The notes: generated by a model from the letters alone, not told the origin. A stretch of 64,000 nt of DNA from Paenarthrobacter sp. GOM3 (GCF_018215265.2 NZ_CP136562.1:1488001-1552000); one strand, 5' to 3'. Positions 17,423 to 25,971 are shown, counted from the stretch's first letter. Numbers and translations are program-made.

Positions 17423-18607
17423 ATGGAAAAGGATTTGAAGGTCGGCATCGTAGGTTTTGGCCTGCGGTCGGGGCTTTGGAAGCATGCCCACAAGCCGGGC
17501 CAAGGTTCTGAGGTCACCATCGTTTGCGACCTCAGCGAACGCGGCCGTGCAGACGCTGCTGAGCGCATCCCCACGGCGCGGATCACGGATGATCTTGAGG
17601 AGCTGCTGGCCAGCGGCCTGGACGCCGTACTGGTCCTGACCCCCGATAACCAGCACGCCGCCGTCGCCGTCCGTACGCTCAAGGCGGGTATCCCCACCTT
17701 CTGCGAGAAGCCTCTGGACATCACCGTGGAGGCCGCGGACCTGATCCTGAAGACCGCTTACGACACCGGCACCCGGCTCTACGTCGGCCACAACATGCGC
17801 CACATGCCGGTGGTGGTCCAGATGCGCCAGCTCATTGAAGACGGCAGGATCGGTGACGTCAAGGCTGTGTGGTGCCGGCACTTCGTGGGCCACGGCGGTG
17901 ACTACTACTTCAAGGACTGGCACGCGCAGCGTGCCAACGTCACTTCGCTGTTGCTCCAAAAAGGTGCGCACGACATTGACGTGATCCACTGGCTGGCCGG
18001 CGGGTACACCAAGCGGGTTGCCGCCGTCGGCGATCTTGCGGTCTACGGAAGCGTGGCCAATCGGAGCGACAACGCCGGAAAGCGCATGGGCGACTGGTTC
18101 TCCATGGATAACTGGCCGCCCACGGAGCAGAAGGACCTGGCGGAGGTGATCGACGTCGAGGATATTTCCATGATGAACATGGTGCTGGACAACGGCGTGC
18201 TGGCCTCCTACCAGCAGTGCCACTTCACTCCGGACTACTGGCGGAACTACACGGTGATCGGCACAAAGGGCCGGATCGAGAACCTGGGCGATGGGCCGGG
18301 GGAGACCATCAACGTCTGGACCAGCAGGACTTCCGGCTATGCGGCGCCGGACGAGGTCATCACCATCAACGACGGCGAAGGCGGCCACGGTGGTGCTGAT
18401 CCGCGCCTGATCGAGGAGTTCCTGCGGTTTGCCTCCGAGGGCGGGCAGACCCAGACCAGTCCGATTGCCGCGCGCCAGGCTGTGGTTGCGGGCATCCTCG
18501 CGGCTGAATCGCTGCGCGGCGACGGTTCAGCCCGCGAGGTGCCGCCGCTTCCTGCCGAGCTGGTGGAGTATTTCGACGCCGGTCAGCCCGCTTTGGTCCG
18601 CGACTGA
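17423..18607 (+). CDS. Gfo/Idh/MocA-family NAD(P)-dependent oxidoreductase
   Basis: A 394-residue dehydrogenase. The Rossmann N-terminus begins KVGIVGFGLRSGLW, the conserved lysine is in FCEKPLDIT near residue 95, and a C-terminal substrate domain follows with HFVGHGGDYYFKDWH and GAHDIDVIHWL near residues 155-195. Family members oxidise sugars, inositols or glycosides. AGAAGGAAA precedes the ATG. It ends the sugar transporter operon, so its substrate is probably the imported sugar. The exact sugar cannot be told. The operon transcript would end at the hairpin inside the convergent LysR gene. Confidence 0.9.
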   Translation: MEKDLKVGIVGFGLRSGLWKHAHKPGQGSEVTIVCDLSERGRADAAERIPTARITDDLEELLASGLDAVLVLTPDNQHAAVAVRTLKAGIPTFCEKPLDITVEAADLILKTAYDTGTRLYVGHNMRHMPVVVQMRQLIEDGRIGDVKAVWCRHFVGHGGDYYFKDWHAQRANVTSLLLQKGAHDIDVIHWLAGGYTKRVAAVGDLAVYGSVANRSDNAGKRMGDWFSMDNWPPTEQKDLAEVIDVEDISMMNMVLDNGVLASYQQCHFTPDYWRNYTVIGTKGRIENLGDGPGETINVWTSRTSGYAAPDEVITINDGEGGHGGADPRLIEEFLRFASEGGQTQTSPIAARQAVVAGILAAESLRGDGSAREVPPLPAELVEYFDAGQPALVRD

Positions 18608-18608
18608 C

Positions 18609-19547
18609 CTAGTGGGGGCTGGATAGCTCGATGAGCTCGGTCATGACGGTTTGAAGTGACTCGCAAACCGTCATGACCGATTTTCGTTTGAGTGCCTCAG
18701 GCCGGGCCAGGATGTCGATCTTGCGTACGGAATTCACTCCGGCCAGGGGGCGTAGCACCACGCCGGCGTCCAGCACGCGGCGTGCCGTGAACCTCGGCAG
18801 CAGCCCGATCGCACCACCCGCCGAGACCAGCGCTGCAACGGTCGAATAGTCGTTGATGCGGTGCAGCACCTCCGCGGGCCGTCCACTCACGGCCACGACG
18901 GCGGCCAAAACGTCCGCGGGGGAGTAGCCATCGCGGCTGGTCACCCAGGTTTCATCGACGACATCGGAGGGCTCCAACTCGGTCCGGGCCGCCAAGGGGT
19001 GATGCGCCGGGAGCGCGATGTCCAACGGCTCATCCGCCAGCGGAATCACCGCGACCTTGTCTTCGGGCCATTGCGGGCTGTTGTCCATCCGATGCGCCAG
19101 GACCAGGTCGTACCGCGCGGCCAACCCCGGGAAATCCTCCTGGGCCACGTCCTCGTCGGACAGCCGCAGGCGCGGCGAGATACCGCCGTCGGACGCTTTG
19201 TCTATAGACAGCAGCGCCGCCAAAGGCGCGAACAGCGCCTGCCCCGCGCTGTGAAAGGCGCTCACGCTGACGGGCGCGTCCGGAGCGTCGTGGTACGCGC
19301 CGATCGCGGCCCGCGCATCTGCCATGGCATTGACGACGGCGGCGCCCGCCTCGGCGAGCACGCGGCCGGCGTCGGTCAGCACCAGGGCCCGGCCCTCCTT
19401 GCGGGTCAAGGGGACGTCCACCGACTTCTGGAGGAGCGCGAGCTGTTGGGATACGGCGGACGGGGTGACCATGAGGGTCTCGGCCACGGCCTTGACGCTA
19501 CCGAGGTCCCCAAGTTCGCGAAGCATCTGCAGCTGATGGATTTCCAT
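18609..19547 (-). CDS. LysR-family transcriptional regulator
   Basis: A 312-residue LysR-type regulator with an N-terminal winged HTH (ELGDLGSVKAVAETLMVTPS, then AVSQQLALLQ) and a two-lobed effector domain. TTAGGA lies seven bases before the ATG at 19547. A TTG two codons upstream is less likely. It is divergent from tdh-kbl across a 109-base gap with LysR-like sites, so it probably controls threonine breakdown. Its last codons form a perfect hairpin that can terminate the convergent operon. Confidence 0.9.
   Translation of the reverse strand: MEIHQLQMLRELGDLGSVKAVAETLMVTPSAVSQQLALLQKSVDVPLTRKEGRALVLTDAGRVLAEAGAAVVNAMADARAAIGAYHDAPDAPVSVSAFHSAGQALFAPLAALLSIDKASDGGISPRLRLSDEDVAQEDFPGLAARYDLVLAHRMDNSPQWPEDKVAVIPLADEPLDIALPAHHPLAARTELEPSDVVDETWVTSRDGYSPADVLAAVVAVSGRPAEVLHRINDYSTVAALVSAGGAIGLLPRFTARRVLDAGVVLRPLAGVNSVRKIDILARPEALKRKSVMTVCESLQTVMTELIELSSPH
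18638..18685 (+). terminator. 16-bp perfect hairpin with T-run, inside convergent LysR gene
   Basis: CGGTCATGACGGTTTG at 18638-18653 is the exact inverse of 18664-18679 around a 10-base loop, followed by ATTTT. It lies 31 bases past the oxidoreductase stop and fits as that operon's terminator, while coding for the LysR C-terminal residues on the other strand. Confidence 0.8.
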
Positions 19548-19548
19548 T

Positions 19549-19599
19549 AGCAAATCCTAAATCGTTGATTGAGAAGAATCTATTTGTGCTAAATCGTTG
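19549..19599. promoter_or_regulatory. Candidate LysR-binding sites in lysR-tdh intergenic region
   Basis: CTAAATCGTTG occurs twice, at 19557-19567 and 19589-19599, 32 bases apart or about three helical turns. AGCAAAT at 19549-19555 is roughly inverted to ATTTGTGCT at 19582-19590, and ATTTGTGCTAAAT has the T-N11-A form. This suits a LysR tetramer. Confidence 0.5.
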
Positions 19600-19656
19600 G
19601 CGGGGATTCAATGGACTCAGCAGCAGCGAAGCAGCCCTAAGCCAGTGAGGAATCCC

Positions 19657-20703
19657 ATGAAGGCTCTCTACAAATCCGGACCCCACGCAGGGTTTGAACT
19701 CGTCGACCGTCCCGAGCCCCAAGCTGGCCCCAGCGACGTGAAAATCCGGGTCATGACCACCGGAATCTGCGGCACCGACCTCCACATTCAGAGCTGGGAC
19801 GCCTGGGCGCAGGGCATCATCGAGGCGCCGCTCATCGCCGGTCACGAGTTCTATGGTGAAGTGGTCGAAATCGGCGAAGACGTCCGCGACGTCAAGGTAG
19901 GAGACCGGGTTTCCGGCGAAGGCCACGTGGTCTGCGGAATCTGCCGCAACTGCCGTGCGGGACGTCGTCAGATGTGCATCCACACCGTCTCCGTTGGCGT
20001 GCAGCGCGATGGCGCGTTTGCTGAGTATGTCGTCATTCCTGAGACCAACGTCTGGGTCCACCACGACGAATCCGTCACGCCGGAACTCGGCGCCATCTTC
20101 GACCCCTTCGGCAACGCCGTGCACACCGCGCTGAGCTTCCCGCTGGTCGGCGAAGACGTGCTCATCACCGGCGCCGGACCCATCGGACTGATGGCCATCG
20201 CCGTCGCCCGCCATGCAGGTGCCCGCAAGATCGCCATCACCGACGTTTCCGCGCCCCGACTGGAGCTCGCCCGGCAGATGGGTGTGGACCTCGCGGTTGA
20301 CGTGTCCAAAATGCGGGTCCGCGACGCACAGCAGGAACTGGGCATGCGTGAAGGCTTCGACATTGGACTGGAAATGTCCGGACACCCCACGGCACTGCCT
20401 GAGATGATCGACAACATGAACCACGGCGGACGCATCGCCATGCTCGGCCTTCCCAGCCAGTCCATCGACATCGACTGGGGCAAGGTGGTCACCCACATGC
20501 TCACCCTCAAGGGCATCTACGGCCGCGAGATGTTCGAAACCTGGTACGCCATGAGCGCCATGCTGTCCTCCAACCCCGTGCTGCACCGCAGCATCTCCGC
20601 CGTCGTCACCGACAAGCTGTCCGCAGCCGACTGGGAAAAGGGCTTCGAAATTGCCCGCAACGGCACCGGTGGCAAAGTGGTCCTCGACTGGACCGAACTG
20701 TAA
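19657..20703 (+). CDS. tdh: L-threonine 3-dehydrogenase
   Basis: A 348-residue zinc-dependent medium-chain dehydrogenase oxidising L-threonine to 2-amino-3-ketobutyrate with NAD. The catalytic zinc site is seen in GICGTDLHI and AGHEF. The four structural-zinc cysteines lie in [16 protein letters not shown] near residues 95-107. The nucleotide-binding glycines are in [10 protein letters not shown] near 172. GTGAGG precedes the ATG at 19657. It sits 34 bases before kbl, whose enzyme consumes the unstable product. This pairing and the ICGTDLHI signature favour threonine over other polyols. Confidence 0.95.
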   Translation: MKALYKSGPHAGFELVDRPEPQAGPSDVKIRVMTTGICGTDLHIQSWDAWAQGIIEAPLIAGHEFYGEVVEIGEDVRDVKVGDRVSGEGHVVCGICRNCRAGRRQMCIHTVSVGVQRDGAFAEYVVIPETNVWVHHDESVTPELGAIFDPFGNAVHTALSFPLVGEDVLITGAGPIGLMAIAVARHAGARKIAITDVSAPRLELARQMGVDLAVDVSKMRVRDAQQELGMREGFDIGLEMSGHPTALPEMIDNMNHGGRIAMLGLPSQSIDIDWGKVVTHMLTLKGIYGREMFETWYAMSAMLSSNPVLHRSISAVVTDKLSAADWEKGFEIARNGTGGKVVLDWTEL

Positions 20704-20737
20704 CTCCCACCGGACCCCCTTAACTTTAGGAGCACCC

Positions 20738-21931
20738 ATGTACTCAGCCATCAAAGACCAACTTCAGGGCGAACTCGACGAGATCCGCAGCGCCGGCCTC
20801 TTCAAAACCGAGCGCCACATCGACTCCCCACAGGCAAGCCACATCGCCGCAGGCCAGCTCGGCCAGCCGGCCAACAAGGTCCTGAACTTCTGCGCCAACA
20901 ACTACCTCGGCCTCGCCGACCACCCGGACATCATCGCCGCCGCCAAATCCGCCATGGACGAGCGCGGCTTCGGCATGGCTTCCGTGCGTTTCATTTGCGG
21001 CACCCAGGACCTCCACCTGGAACTCGAAACCCGTGTCTCAGCATTCCTGGGCACCGAGGACACCATCCTGTTCTCCAGCTGCTTCGACGCCAACGGCGGC
21101 GTGTTCGAGTCCCTGTTCGGTGCCGAGGACGCCATCATCTCCGACTCGCTGAACCACGCCTCCATCATCGACGGTATCCGCCTGAGCAAGGCCAAGCGTT
21201 TCCGTTACGCCAACCAGGACATGGCAGACCTCGAGGCCAAGCTCCTTGAGGCTTCGGGATCGCGACGCAAGATCATCGTCACCGACGGCGTCTTCTCCAT
21301 GGACGGCTACCTGGCACCGCTCGAAGCCATCTGCGACCTCGCCGAAAAGCACGACGCCTTGGTCATGGTGGACGACTCCCACGCAGTTGGCTTCATGGGC
21401 CCCACCGGCGCCGGTACCCCCGAGCACGCAGGGGTTTCGTCCCGGGTTGACATCTACACCGGTACTTTCGGCAAGGCCCTCGGCGGCGCCTCGGGTGGCT
21501 ACGTTTCCGGCCGCAGCGAGATCGTCGCCATGCTCCGCCAGAAGGCACGCCCCTACCTGTTCTCCAACTCCCTTGCGCCGGCCATCGTTGCGGCCACCAT
21601 CAAGGCGATCGAACTGGTTCAGGAATCCGGTGAACTGCGCACACGCCTCTTCGAGAACGCTGCCCTGTTCCGTCGCCGCATGAGCGAGGAAGGCTTCGAG
21701 CTCCTCGACGGCGAACACGCCATCATCCCCGTGATGTTCGGCGACGCCGTGGTTGCAGCCCGCGTCGCTGACGAGATGCTCAACAACGGAGTCTTCGTCA
21801 CGGCTTTCAGCTTCCCCGTAGTGCCGAAGGGCGTGGCCCGGATCCGCGTGCAGCTTTCCGCTGCGCACAGCGCGGACGACGTCGAAGCTTGCGTTCAGGC
21901 GTTCATCAAGAGTCGCGCCGCGGTCGCCTAA
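20738..21931 (+). CDS. kbl: Glycine C-acetyltransferase (2-amino-3-ketobutyrate CoA ligase)
   Basis: A 397-residue PLP enzyme of the alpha-oxoamine synthase family that cleaves 2-amino-3-ketobutyrate with CoA to glycine and acetyl-Co[15 protein letters not shown] near 45, [19 protein letters not shown] near 210 and the PLP lysine in [13 protein letters not shown] near 245 are all present. TAGGAG precedes the ATG. It is second in the tdh-kbl operon. An insertion sequence begins just after its stop, so any further genes of the operon have been cut off or lost. Confidence 0.96.
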   Translation: MYSAIKDQLQGELDEIRSAGLFKTERHIDSPQASHIAAGQLGQPANKVLNFCANNYLGLADHPDIIAAAKSAMDERGFGMASVRFICGTQDLHLELETRVSAFLGTEDTILFSSCFDANGGVFESLFGAEDAIISDSLNHASIIDGIRLSKAKRFRYANQDMADLEAKLLEASGSRRKIIVTDGVFSMDGYLAPLEAICDLAEKHDALVMVDDSHAVGFMGPTGAGTPEHAGVSSRVDIYTGTFGKALGGASGGYVSGRSEIVAMLRQKARPYLFSNSLAPAIVAATIKAIELVQESGELRTRLFENAALFRRRMSEEGFELLDGEHAIIPVMFGDAVVAARVADEMLNNGVFVTAFSFPVVPKGVARIRVQLSAAHSADDVEACVQAFIKSRAAVA

Positions 21932-21933
21932 AA

Positions 21934-22020
21934 CCCTCTCTCACGTTCCGCCCCCTTCGTCCTGTCCCTCTCTCACATCCCACCCCCTTCGTCCTGTCCC
22001 TCTCTCACATCCCACCCCCT
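21934..22020. repeat. Left IS end: three 32-bp tandem units
   Basis: Units start at 21934, 21966 and 21998. Each begins CCCTCTCTCAC, and the last two share the 20-bp core CTCTCTCACATCCCACCCCC (21968-21987 and 22000-22019). The first unit is diverged (ACGTTCCGC). The core is the exact inverse of that at the right end. Confidence 0.9.
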
Positions 22021-22077
22021 CCCTCTAAGTCAGGCTGGTTGTGAGTCAGTCGGTGATTGAAGAGAGCAGGAGCTGCC

Positions 22078-22512
22078 ATGACTGTTGGGCCGCGTGGTAT
22101 TAGTCGCGATGAGATCAGGGATTTGGTGCATGAGTATTACGTGCAGCCGTACGGGACGAGGAAGGAGTGGCTTGCTTCCCAGCCAGTGACTGAGTGGACG
22201 TTCCGGAAGTGGCGGAGGATGATCCAGGAAGGTGACCTCGACCGGAATCTGATTCCACGAGAGCATGGGAACATGGCCCGCACGAATGGCGAGTGGTCCG
22301 CGTTTGAAAGAGCGCGCGCCAAGGAAATCGCCCAACACCAGTCCGACGTCGAACAGCTCAAGAGCCGCGTCCGGGAGCTTGAGGGCACGAATGAAGCTTT
22401 GGGAAAAGCTATCGGGCTCTTGCACGGGTTGAGCGTGCCAGAGCCCGATACGGCTCCGACGAACGATCCGAAAAGTTCATCGAAGCCGAGAACCTCCTCG
22501 TCCGGGACCTGA
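22078..22512 (+). CDS. IS3-like transposase OrfA
   Basis: A 144-residue DNA-binding partner of the transposase, with an HTH-like N-terminus (ISRDEIRDLVHEYY, then WLASQPVTEWTFRKWRRMI) and a heptad-like segment near residues 95-125 that could form a leucine zipper with OrfB. CAGGAG precedes the ATG at 22078; a TTG at 22057 is a less likely start. A slippery heptamer G-GGA-AAA lies at 22401-22407, where some ribosomes should shift into the OrfB frame. Confidence 0.82.
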   Translation: MTVGPRGISRDEIRDLVHEYYVQPYGTRKEWLASQPVTEWTFRKWRRMIQEGDLDRNLIPREHGNMARTNGEWSAFERARAKEIAQHQSDVEQLKSRVRELEGTNEALGKAIGLLHGLSVPEPDTAPTNDPKSSSKPRTSSSGT

Positions 22513-23594
22513 AAGAGCTCACCGGCTCGCAGCGGCAAGCCCTCAAGGTCGCGGGCGTTTCGCGCTCGACGTGGCACTACCGGCAGAACCCCCGCGAACG
22601 AGTGCAAGACCCGCTCGGGCAGTCCGAGCGGGCCTATGAATCGCGGATCAGCGGCCGGGACCGGGACCGGATCGCCGAATACATCATGGGAGGCTGGGCC
22701 GATCAGGTCTCCGTTGACCATTCCTTCGCGACGGCCTGGGACGCCGGGGTGATGCTTGCGTCCCGCCGCACCTGGTGGCGGGTCGCAGCGCAGATCGAGG
22801 ACCAGATGCTCCGCCCAACCGTCCCTACCAGAAGCGAGAACAAACGGCCCCCGCGGGAGAAACCCGTTCTGAAGGCCACCGGCCCGGGCCAGGTCTGGTC
22901 CTGGGACATCACCGATCTCTACTCGCCCTGGCGCGGAAAAACGTTCAAGGCCTACTCGGTTCTGGATATCTACTCCCGGCAGATGGTCGCCTGGCGGATC
23001 GAGGAACGAGAAGCGGACCACCTCGCAGCCGAGATGTTCGAAACCGCCATCGCCCGGCACGGCGCACCCCGCATCGTTCATGCCGATTCAGGGCCGGCCA
23101 TGAAATCAAACCTGCTCCGTGACACACTCACCGGACACGGCGTGGAACTCACCCACAAACGGCCCTACGTATCGAACGACAACCCTTTTTCAGAGTCCGG
23201 GTTCCGGACCATGAAATACAGGCCCGGCTACCCACGGATCTTCAAAGATCTCGAAACCGCCAGGACCTACCTCGGAGACTACGTGCCCTGGTACAACACC
23301 GAGCACAAACACTCAGGCATCGCCTTGTTTTCACCAGCTGAAGTCCACGACGGCTCCTGGAAGAACATCTGGAAGACACGCGACCGAGCCCTCCAGCACT
23401 ACTACGACCAGAACCCTCACCGATTCCGGCAACGACCCACCACACCGGCCCCACGAAGCCACGTCGGAATCAACCTCCCCGAAAAACCAACCAACAACCC
23501 ACCCACTGACTCCACACAGTTTGACAACCTGCGAGCGTTGGGGTTTTGGGGGTGGGATGTGAGAGAGCGTTGGGGTTTTGGGGGTGGGATGTGA
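22407..23594 (+). CDS. IS3-like transposase OrfB (DDE integrase core), read by -1 frameshift
   Basis: The frame opens at 22395, inside OrfA, and has no well-placed start, so translation by -1 frameshift at 22401-22407 is the simplest reading; an internal GTG at 22602 is the only sizable alternative. It contains an HTH_21-like region (LKVAGVSRSTWHYRQ) and the integrase core, with catalytic residues in WSWDITDLYSP, VHADSGPAM and NDNPFSESGFRTMKY. A C-terminal YNTEHKHSGIALFSPAEVH block is typical of IS3-family transposases. Its last codons lie within the duplicated right-hand terminal repeats. Confidence 0.85.
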   Translation, partial: SYRALARVERARARYGSDERSEKFIEAENLLVRDLKELTGSQRQALKVAGVSRSTWHYRQNPRERVQDPLGQSERAYESRISGRDRDRIAEYIMGGWADQVSVDHSFATAWDAGVMLASRRTWWRVAAQIEDQMLRPTVPTRSENKRPPREKPVLKATGPGQVWSWDITDLYSPWRGKTFKAYSVLDIYSRQMVAWRIEEREADHLAAEMFETAIARHGAPRIVHADSGPAMKSNLLRDTLTGHGVELTHKRPYVSNDNPFSESGFRTMKYRPGYPRIFKDLETARTYLGDYVPWYNTEHKHSGIALFSPAEVHDGSWKNIWKTRDRALQHYYDQNPHRFRQRPTTPAPRSHVGINLPEKPTNNPPTDSTQFDNLRALGFWGWDVRERWGFGGGM

Positions 23595-23599
23595 GAGAG
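23536..23599. repeat. Right IS end: two 32-bp tandem units
   Basis: Two 32-base units ending in GGGGGTGGGATGTGAGAGAG (cores 23548-23567 and 23580-23599) follow the DDE domain, each preceded by GCGTTGGGGTTTT. The core is the exact inverse of the left-end core, with the same 32-base period. Confidence 0.9.
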
Positions 23600-23611
23600 G
23601 ATCCGGTCTGA

Positions 23612-23617
23612 CAGGAT
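23612..23617 (+). promoter_or_regulatory. -10 box CAGGAT, leaderless start
   Basis: CAGGAT lies six bases before the ATG at 23624 and 12 bases outside the IS end. A -35 position, if used, would fall within the IS terminal repeat. Confidence 0.45.
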
Positions 23618-23623
23618 GGAGCC

Positions 23624-24721
23624 ATGGCTTCGAATTATGACGTGGTAATCGTTGGCGGCGGCATCGGGGGACTTTCCTTGGCGGCGGCCCTCGCAGGCAA
23701 GTGCACTGTGGCGCTGGTTGAGGCAGAGCAGTCCTTGGCTTTCCACACGTCCTCTCGTTCTGCCAGGCAACTCATCCCCAGCTATGGCCCGGCCGTGGTG
23801 CAGGACCTCACCGTCCGGACACTGGAGATGCTGGCTGAGCGGGACGCGCAGGCAGCCGAACCGATCCTCACGCCGCGAGGCTTCATGCTGGTGGGTGACG
23901 AGAAGACCGTGCGGGCTGAAGCCAGCGGAAACATGCACCCGATTTCGCACGATCAGGCCATGCAGCTCTGCCCGGCCCTCATCCCGGATTCCTTCACTGC
24001 GGCGGGCCTGGATGACGGCTCGTTCGGCTGCAACGCGCCCCTGCTGCTCGAGGAGCACCGCCGGACAGCGGAAGCGGCGGGTGTGGACATCATCACCGGA
24101 GCCAAGGTGCACTCGGCCCAGCGGTTGGGGAGCGGCTGGCAGGTGGGGGCTGGCACCGAAGGGTTCCAGTCCGGAGTCGTGGTTAATGCGGCCGGTGCGT
24201 GGGCTGACGAGTTGGCCGTCATCAGCGGTGTGGAGAAGCTGGGTCTTCAGCCGTACCGTCGGACCGCGGCAATCGTGAACGTCGAGAATCCGCTGACGCC
24301 CGAAACGCCCATGGTTTGTGCCGCTGACGACACGTTCTACTTCCGCGCCGAGGGCAATCAGGTGCTGATTTCGCCGTCGGAAACGGTGCCGAGCGGCGCC
24401 GAAGATGCCAAGCCGTACCCGGGCGACGTTGAGGCGCTGATCAGCAAGCTCAACGCTGTGACGTCATTGGGAATCCGTTCCGTGGACCGCGCCTGGACAG
24501 GGCTGAGGACCGAAGCCGCGGACGGAATTCCGGTAGTGGGATTCGACGCCGAAGCGCCGGGCTTCTTCTGGCTGGCCGGACAGGGCGGCTACGGTTTCCA
24601 GACATCGTCAGCCATTGCCGAGCTGGCAGCGGCCCTGATCCTCGGCGAAATCGAAGCCGACAGTCCGGAATCCCGGACAGCGGAGCAGCTCGCAGCAGTA
24701 CGCTGGTCCATCCGGCGCTGA
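23624..24721 (+). CDS. FAD-dependent D-amino-acid dehydrogenase-like oxidoreductase (DAO family)
   Basis: A 365-residue DAO-family flavoprotein. The FAD-binding start is DVVIVGGGIGGLSLAAALAG (residues about 5-24), and FHTSSRSARQLIPSYGP near residue 42 resembles D-arginine dehydrogenase DauA and relatives. A second FAD contact, LAGQGGYGFQTSSA, lies near residue 325. Members oxidise D-amino acids or glycine derivatives. The gene is leaderless by the promoter geometry. It ends next to hutI: its TGA overlaps the proposed hutI -10 box. The substrate is not assigned. Confidence 0.82.
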   Translation: MASNYDVVIVGGGIGGLSLAAALAGKCTVALVEAEQSLAFHTSSRSARQLIPSYGPAVVQDLTVRTLEMLAERDAQAAEPILTPRGFMLVGDEKTVRAEASGNMHPISHDQAMQLCPALIPDSFTAAGLDDGSFGCNAPLLLEEHRRTAEAAGVDIITGAKVHSAQRLGSGWQVGAGTEGFQSGVVVNAAGAWADELAVISGVEKLGLQPYRRTAAIVNVENPLTPETPMVCAADDTFYFRAEGNQVLISPSETVPSGAEDAKPYPGDVEALISKLNAVTSLGIRSVDRAWTGLRTEAADGIPVVGFDAEAPGFFWLAGQGGYGFQTSSAIAELAAALILGEIEADSPESRTAEQLAAVRWSIRR

Positions 24722-24726
24722 ACAAT
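24721..24726 (+). promoter_or_regulatory. -10 box AACAAT, leaderless start of hutI
   Basis: AACAAT lies six bases before the ATG at 24733 and overlaps the stop codon of the upstream oxidoreductase gene. Confidence 0.45.
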
Positions 24727-24732
24727 AGGGTC

Positions 24733-25971
24733 ATGAGCGGAATCAGGAACGGGAACAGCGGCAGCACACTCATCACCAACATCGGCGAGCTGATGACCCA
24801 GGACCTTGAGCACCGGGTCCTCAAGGACGCGGCCATCGTCTTCGAAGGTGAGCGCATCGCATGGATGGGGTCCAGCGCAGACGCCCCATCTGCCGATGAA
24901 AAAATCGACGCCGAGGGCCGGGCCGTCTTGCCCGGCTGGGTGGATTCGCACTCGCACCTGGTCTTCGCGGGTGATCGCACTGCCGAGTTCGAGGCCCGCA
25001 TGGCCGGCGAAAGCTACAGCGCAGGCGGAATTGCCGTCACCACCGGAGCCACCCGAGCAGCCAGCGACGACGAACTGACCCGCCTCGTGCGGGACCGCGT
25101 GGCCGAGGCAGTCTCCCAAGGCACCACCTACCTTGAAAGCAAGACCGGTTACGGGCTGGACGTGGAAAACGAGGCCCGGAGTGCCCGCATCGCCAAAGCG
25201 GAAGTGGATGAAGTCACTTATCTTGGCGCGCACTTGGTCCCGAAAGGCTCCGACCCTGAGGAGTACACGGACCTGGTCTGCGGTCCAATGCTCGACGCCG
25301 TCCTGCCGTATGTCCGCTGGGCCGATGTTTTCTGTGAGCGGGGTGCCTTCACCGAGGACCAGTCCCGCCGTGTCCTCACTGCCGCCCGCGATGCCGGCCT
25401 GGGGCTCCGAGTGCACGGCAACCAGCTCGGCGAGGGTCCCGGCGTTGCCTTGGCCGTCGAGTTCGCGGCTGCGAGTGTCGACCACGTCAACTACCTTTCC
25501 GACAAGGACGTTAAGGCGCTCGCGGAAACGTGGGCCGGCTGGGATCCGGCGACGGGGAGCGGGACGAAGGGCACCGTGGCAACCTGTCTGCCCGCATGCG
25601 ACCTGTCCACCCGCCAACCTTTGGCGCCCGGCCGCGAGCTGATCGACGCCGGCGTGCAGATCGCCTTGGCGGCCAACTGCAATCCTGGCACCTCCTACAC
25701 CAGCTCCATGGCGTTCTGCGTCACCACGGCCGTGCTCCAGATGCACCTGAGCGTACACGAAGCCGTCCGCGCGGCGACGTACGGCGGCGCCTTGGCGTTG
25801 GGCAGGGAATCAGGGAACGACGCCGACGGCGAACGTGCGGTGGGTTCGCTCGCCGTCGGTCATCGCGCCGACCTGCACATGCTTAAGGCGCCGTCGGCCA
25901 CGCACCTGGCCTACCGTCCCGGTATCCCGCTGACACACTCGGTGTGGCGGGCGGGCGTACGCGCCGTCTGA
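24733..25971 (+). CDS. hutI: Imidazolonepropionase
   Basis: A 412-residue amidohydrolase catalysing the third step of histidine breakdown, imidazolone-propionate to formiminoglutamate. The metal site HSHLVF is near residue 76, TYLESKTGYGLD near 135, HGNQLGEGPG near 230, and the C-terminal AANCNPGTSYTSSM is diagnostic for HutI among amidohydrolases. No other hut gene is in the window, so it is detached from hutU, hutH and hutG here. It converges with the GH101 gene, with a gap of zero bases. Confidence 0.94.
   Translation: MSGIRNGNSGSTLITNIGELMTQDLEHRVLKDAAIVFEGERIAWMGSSADAPSADEKIDAEGRAVLPGWVDSHSHLVFAGDRTAEFEARMAGESYSAGGIAVTTGATRAASDDELTRLVRDRVAEAVSQGTTYLESKTGYGLDVENEARSARIAKAEVDEVTYLGAHLVPKGSDPEEYTDLVCGPMLDAVLPYVRWADVFCERGAFTEDQSRRVLTAARDAGLGLRVHGNQLGEGPGVALAVEFAAASVDHVNYLSDKDVKALAETWAGWDPATGSGTKGTVATCLPACDLSTRQPLAPGRELIDAGVQIALAANCNPGTSYTSSMAFCVTTAVLQMHLSVHEAVRAATYGGALALGRESGNDADGERAVGSLAVGHRADLHMLKAPSATHLAYRPGIPLTHSVWRAGVRAV

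Larger units (their letters stand above)
21966..23599 (+). mobile_element. IS3-like insertion sequence with duplicated terminal repeats
   Basis: A 1.6-kb element holding two overlapping frames: a small OrfA and a DDE (rve) OrfB joined by a likely -1 frameshift. It is bounded by inverted repeats with core CTCTCTCACATCCCACCCCC. Each end carries at least two copies 32 bases apart, so the edge is either 22000-23567 (inner) or 21968-23599 (outer). No convincing target-site duplication was found for either pair. It lies between kbl and an FAD oxidoreductase gene. The reading frames look intact, so it may still be mobile. Confidence 0.85.

Noticed and set aside
21934..23610. Target-site duplication around the IS
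   Set aside because: Neither the inner nor the outer pair of terminal repeats is flanked by matching short direct repeats.
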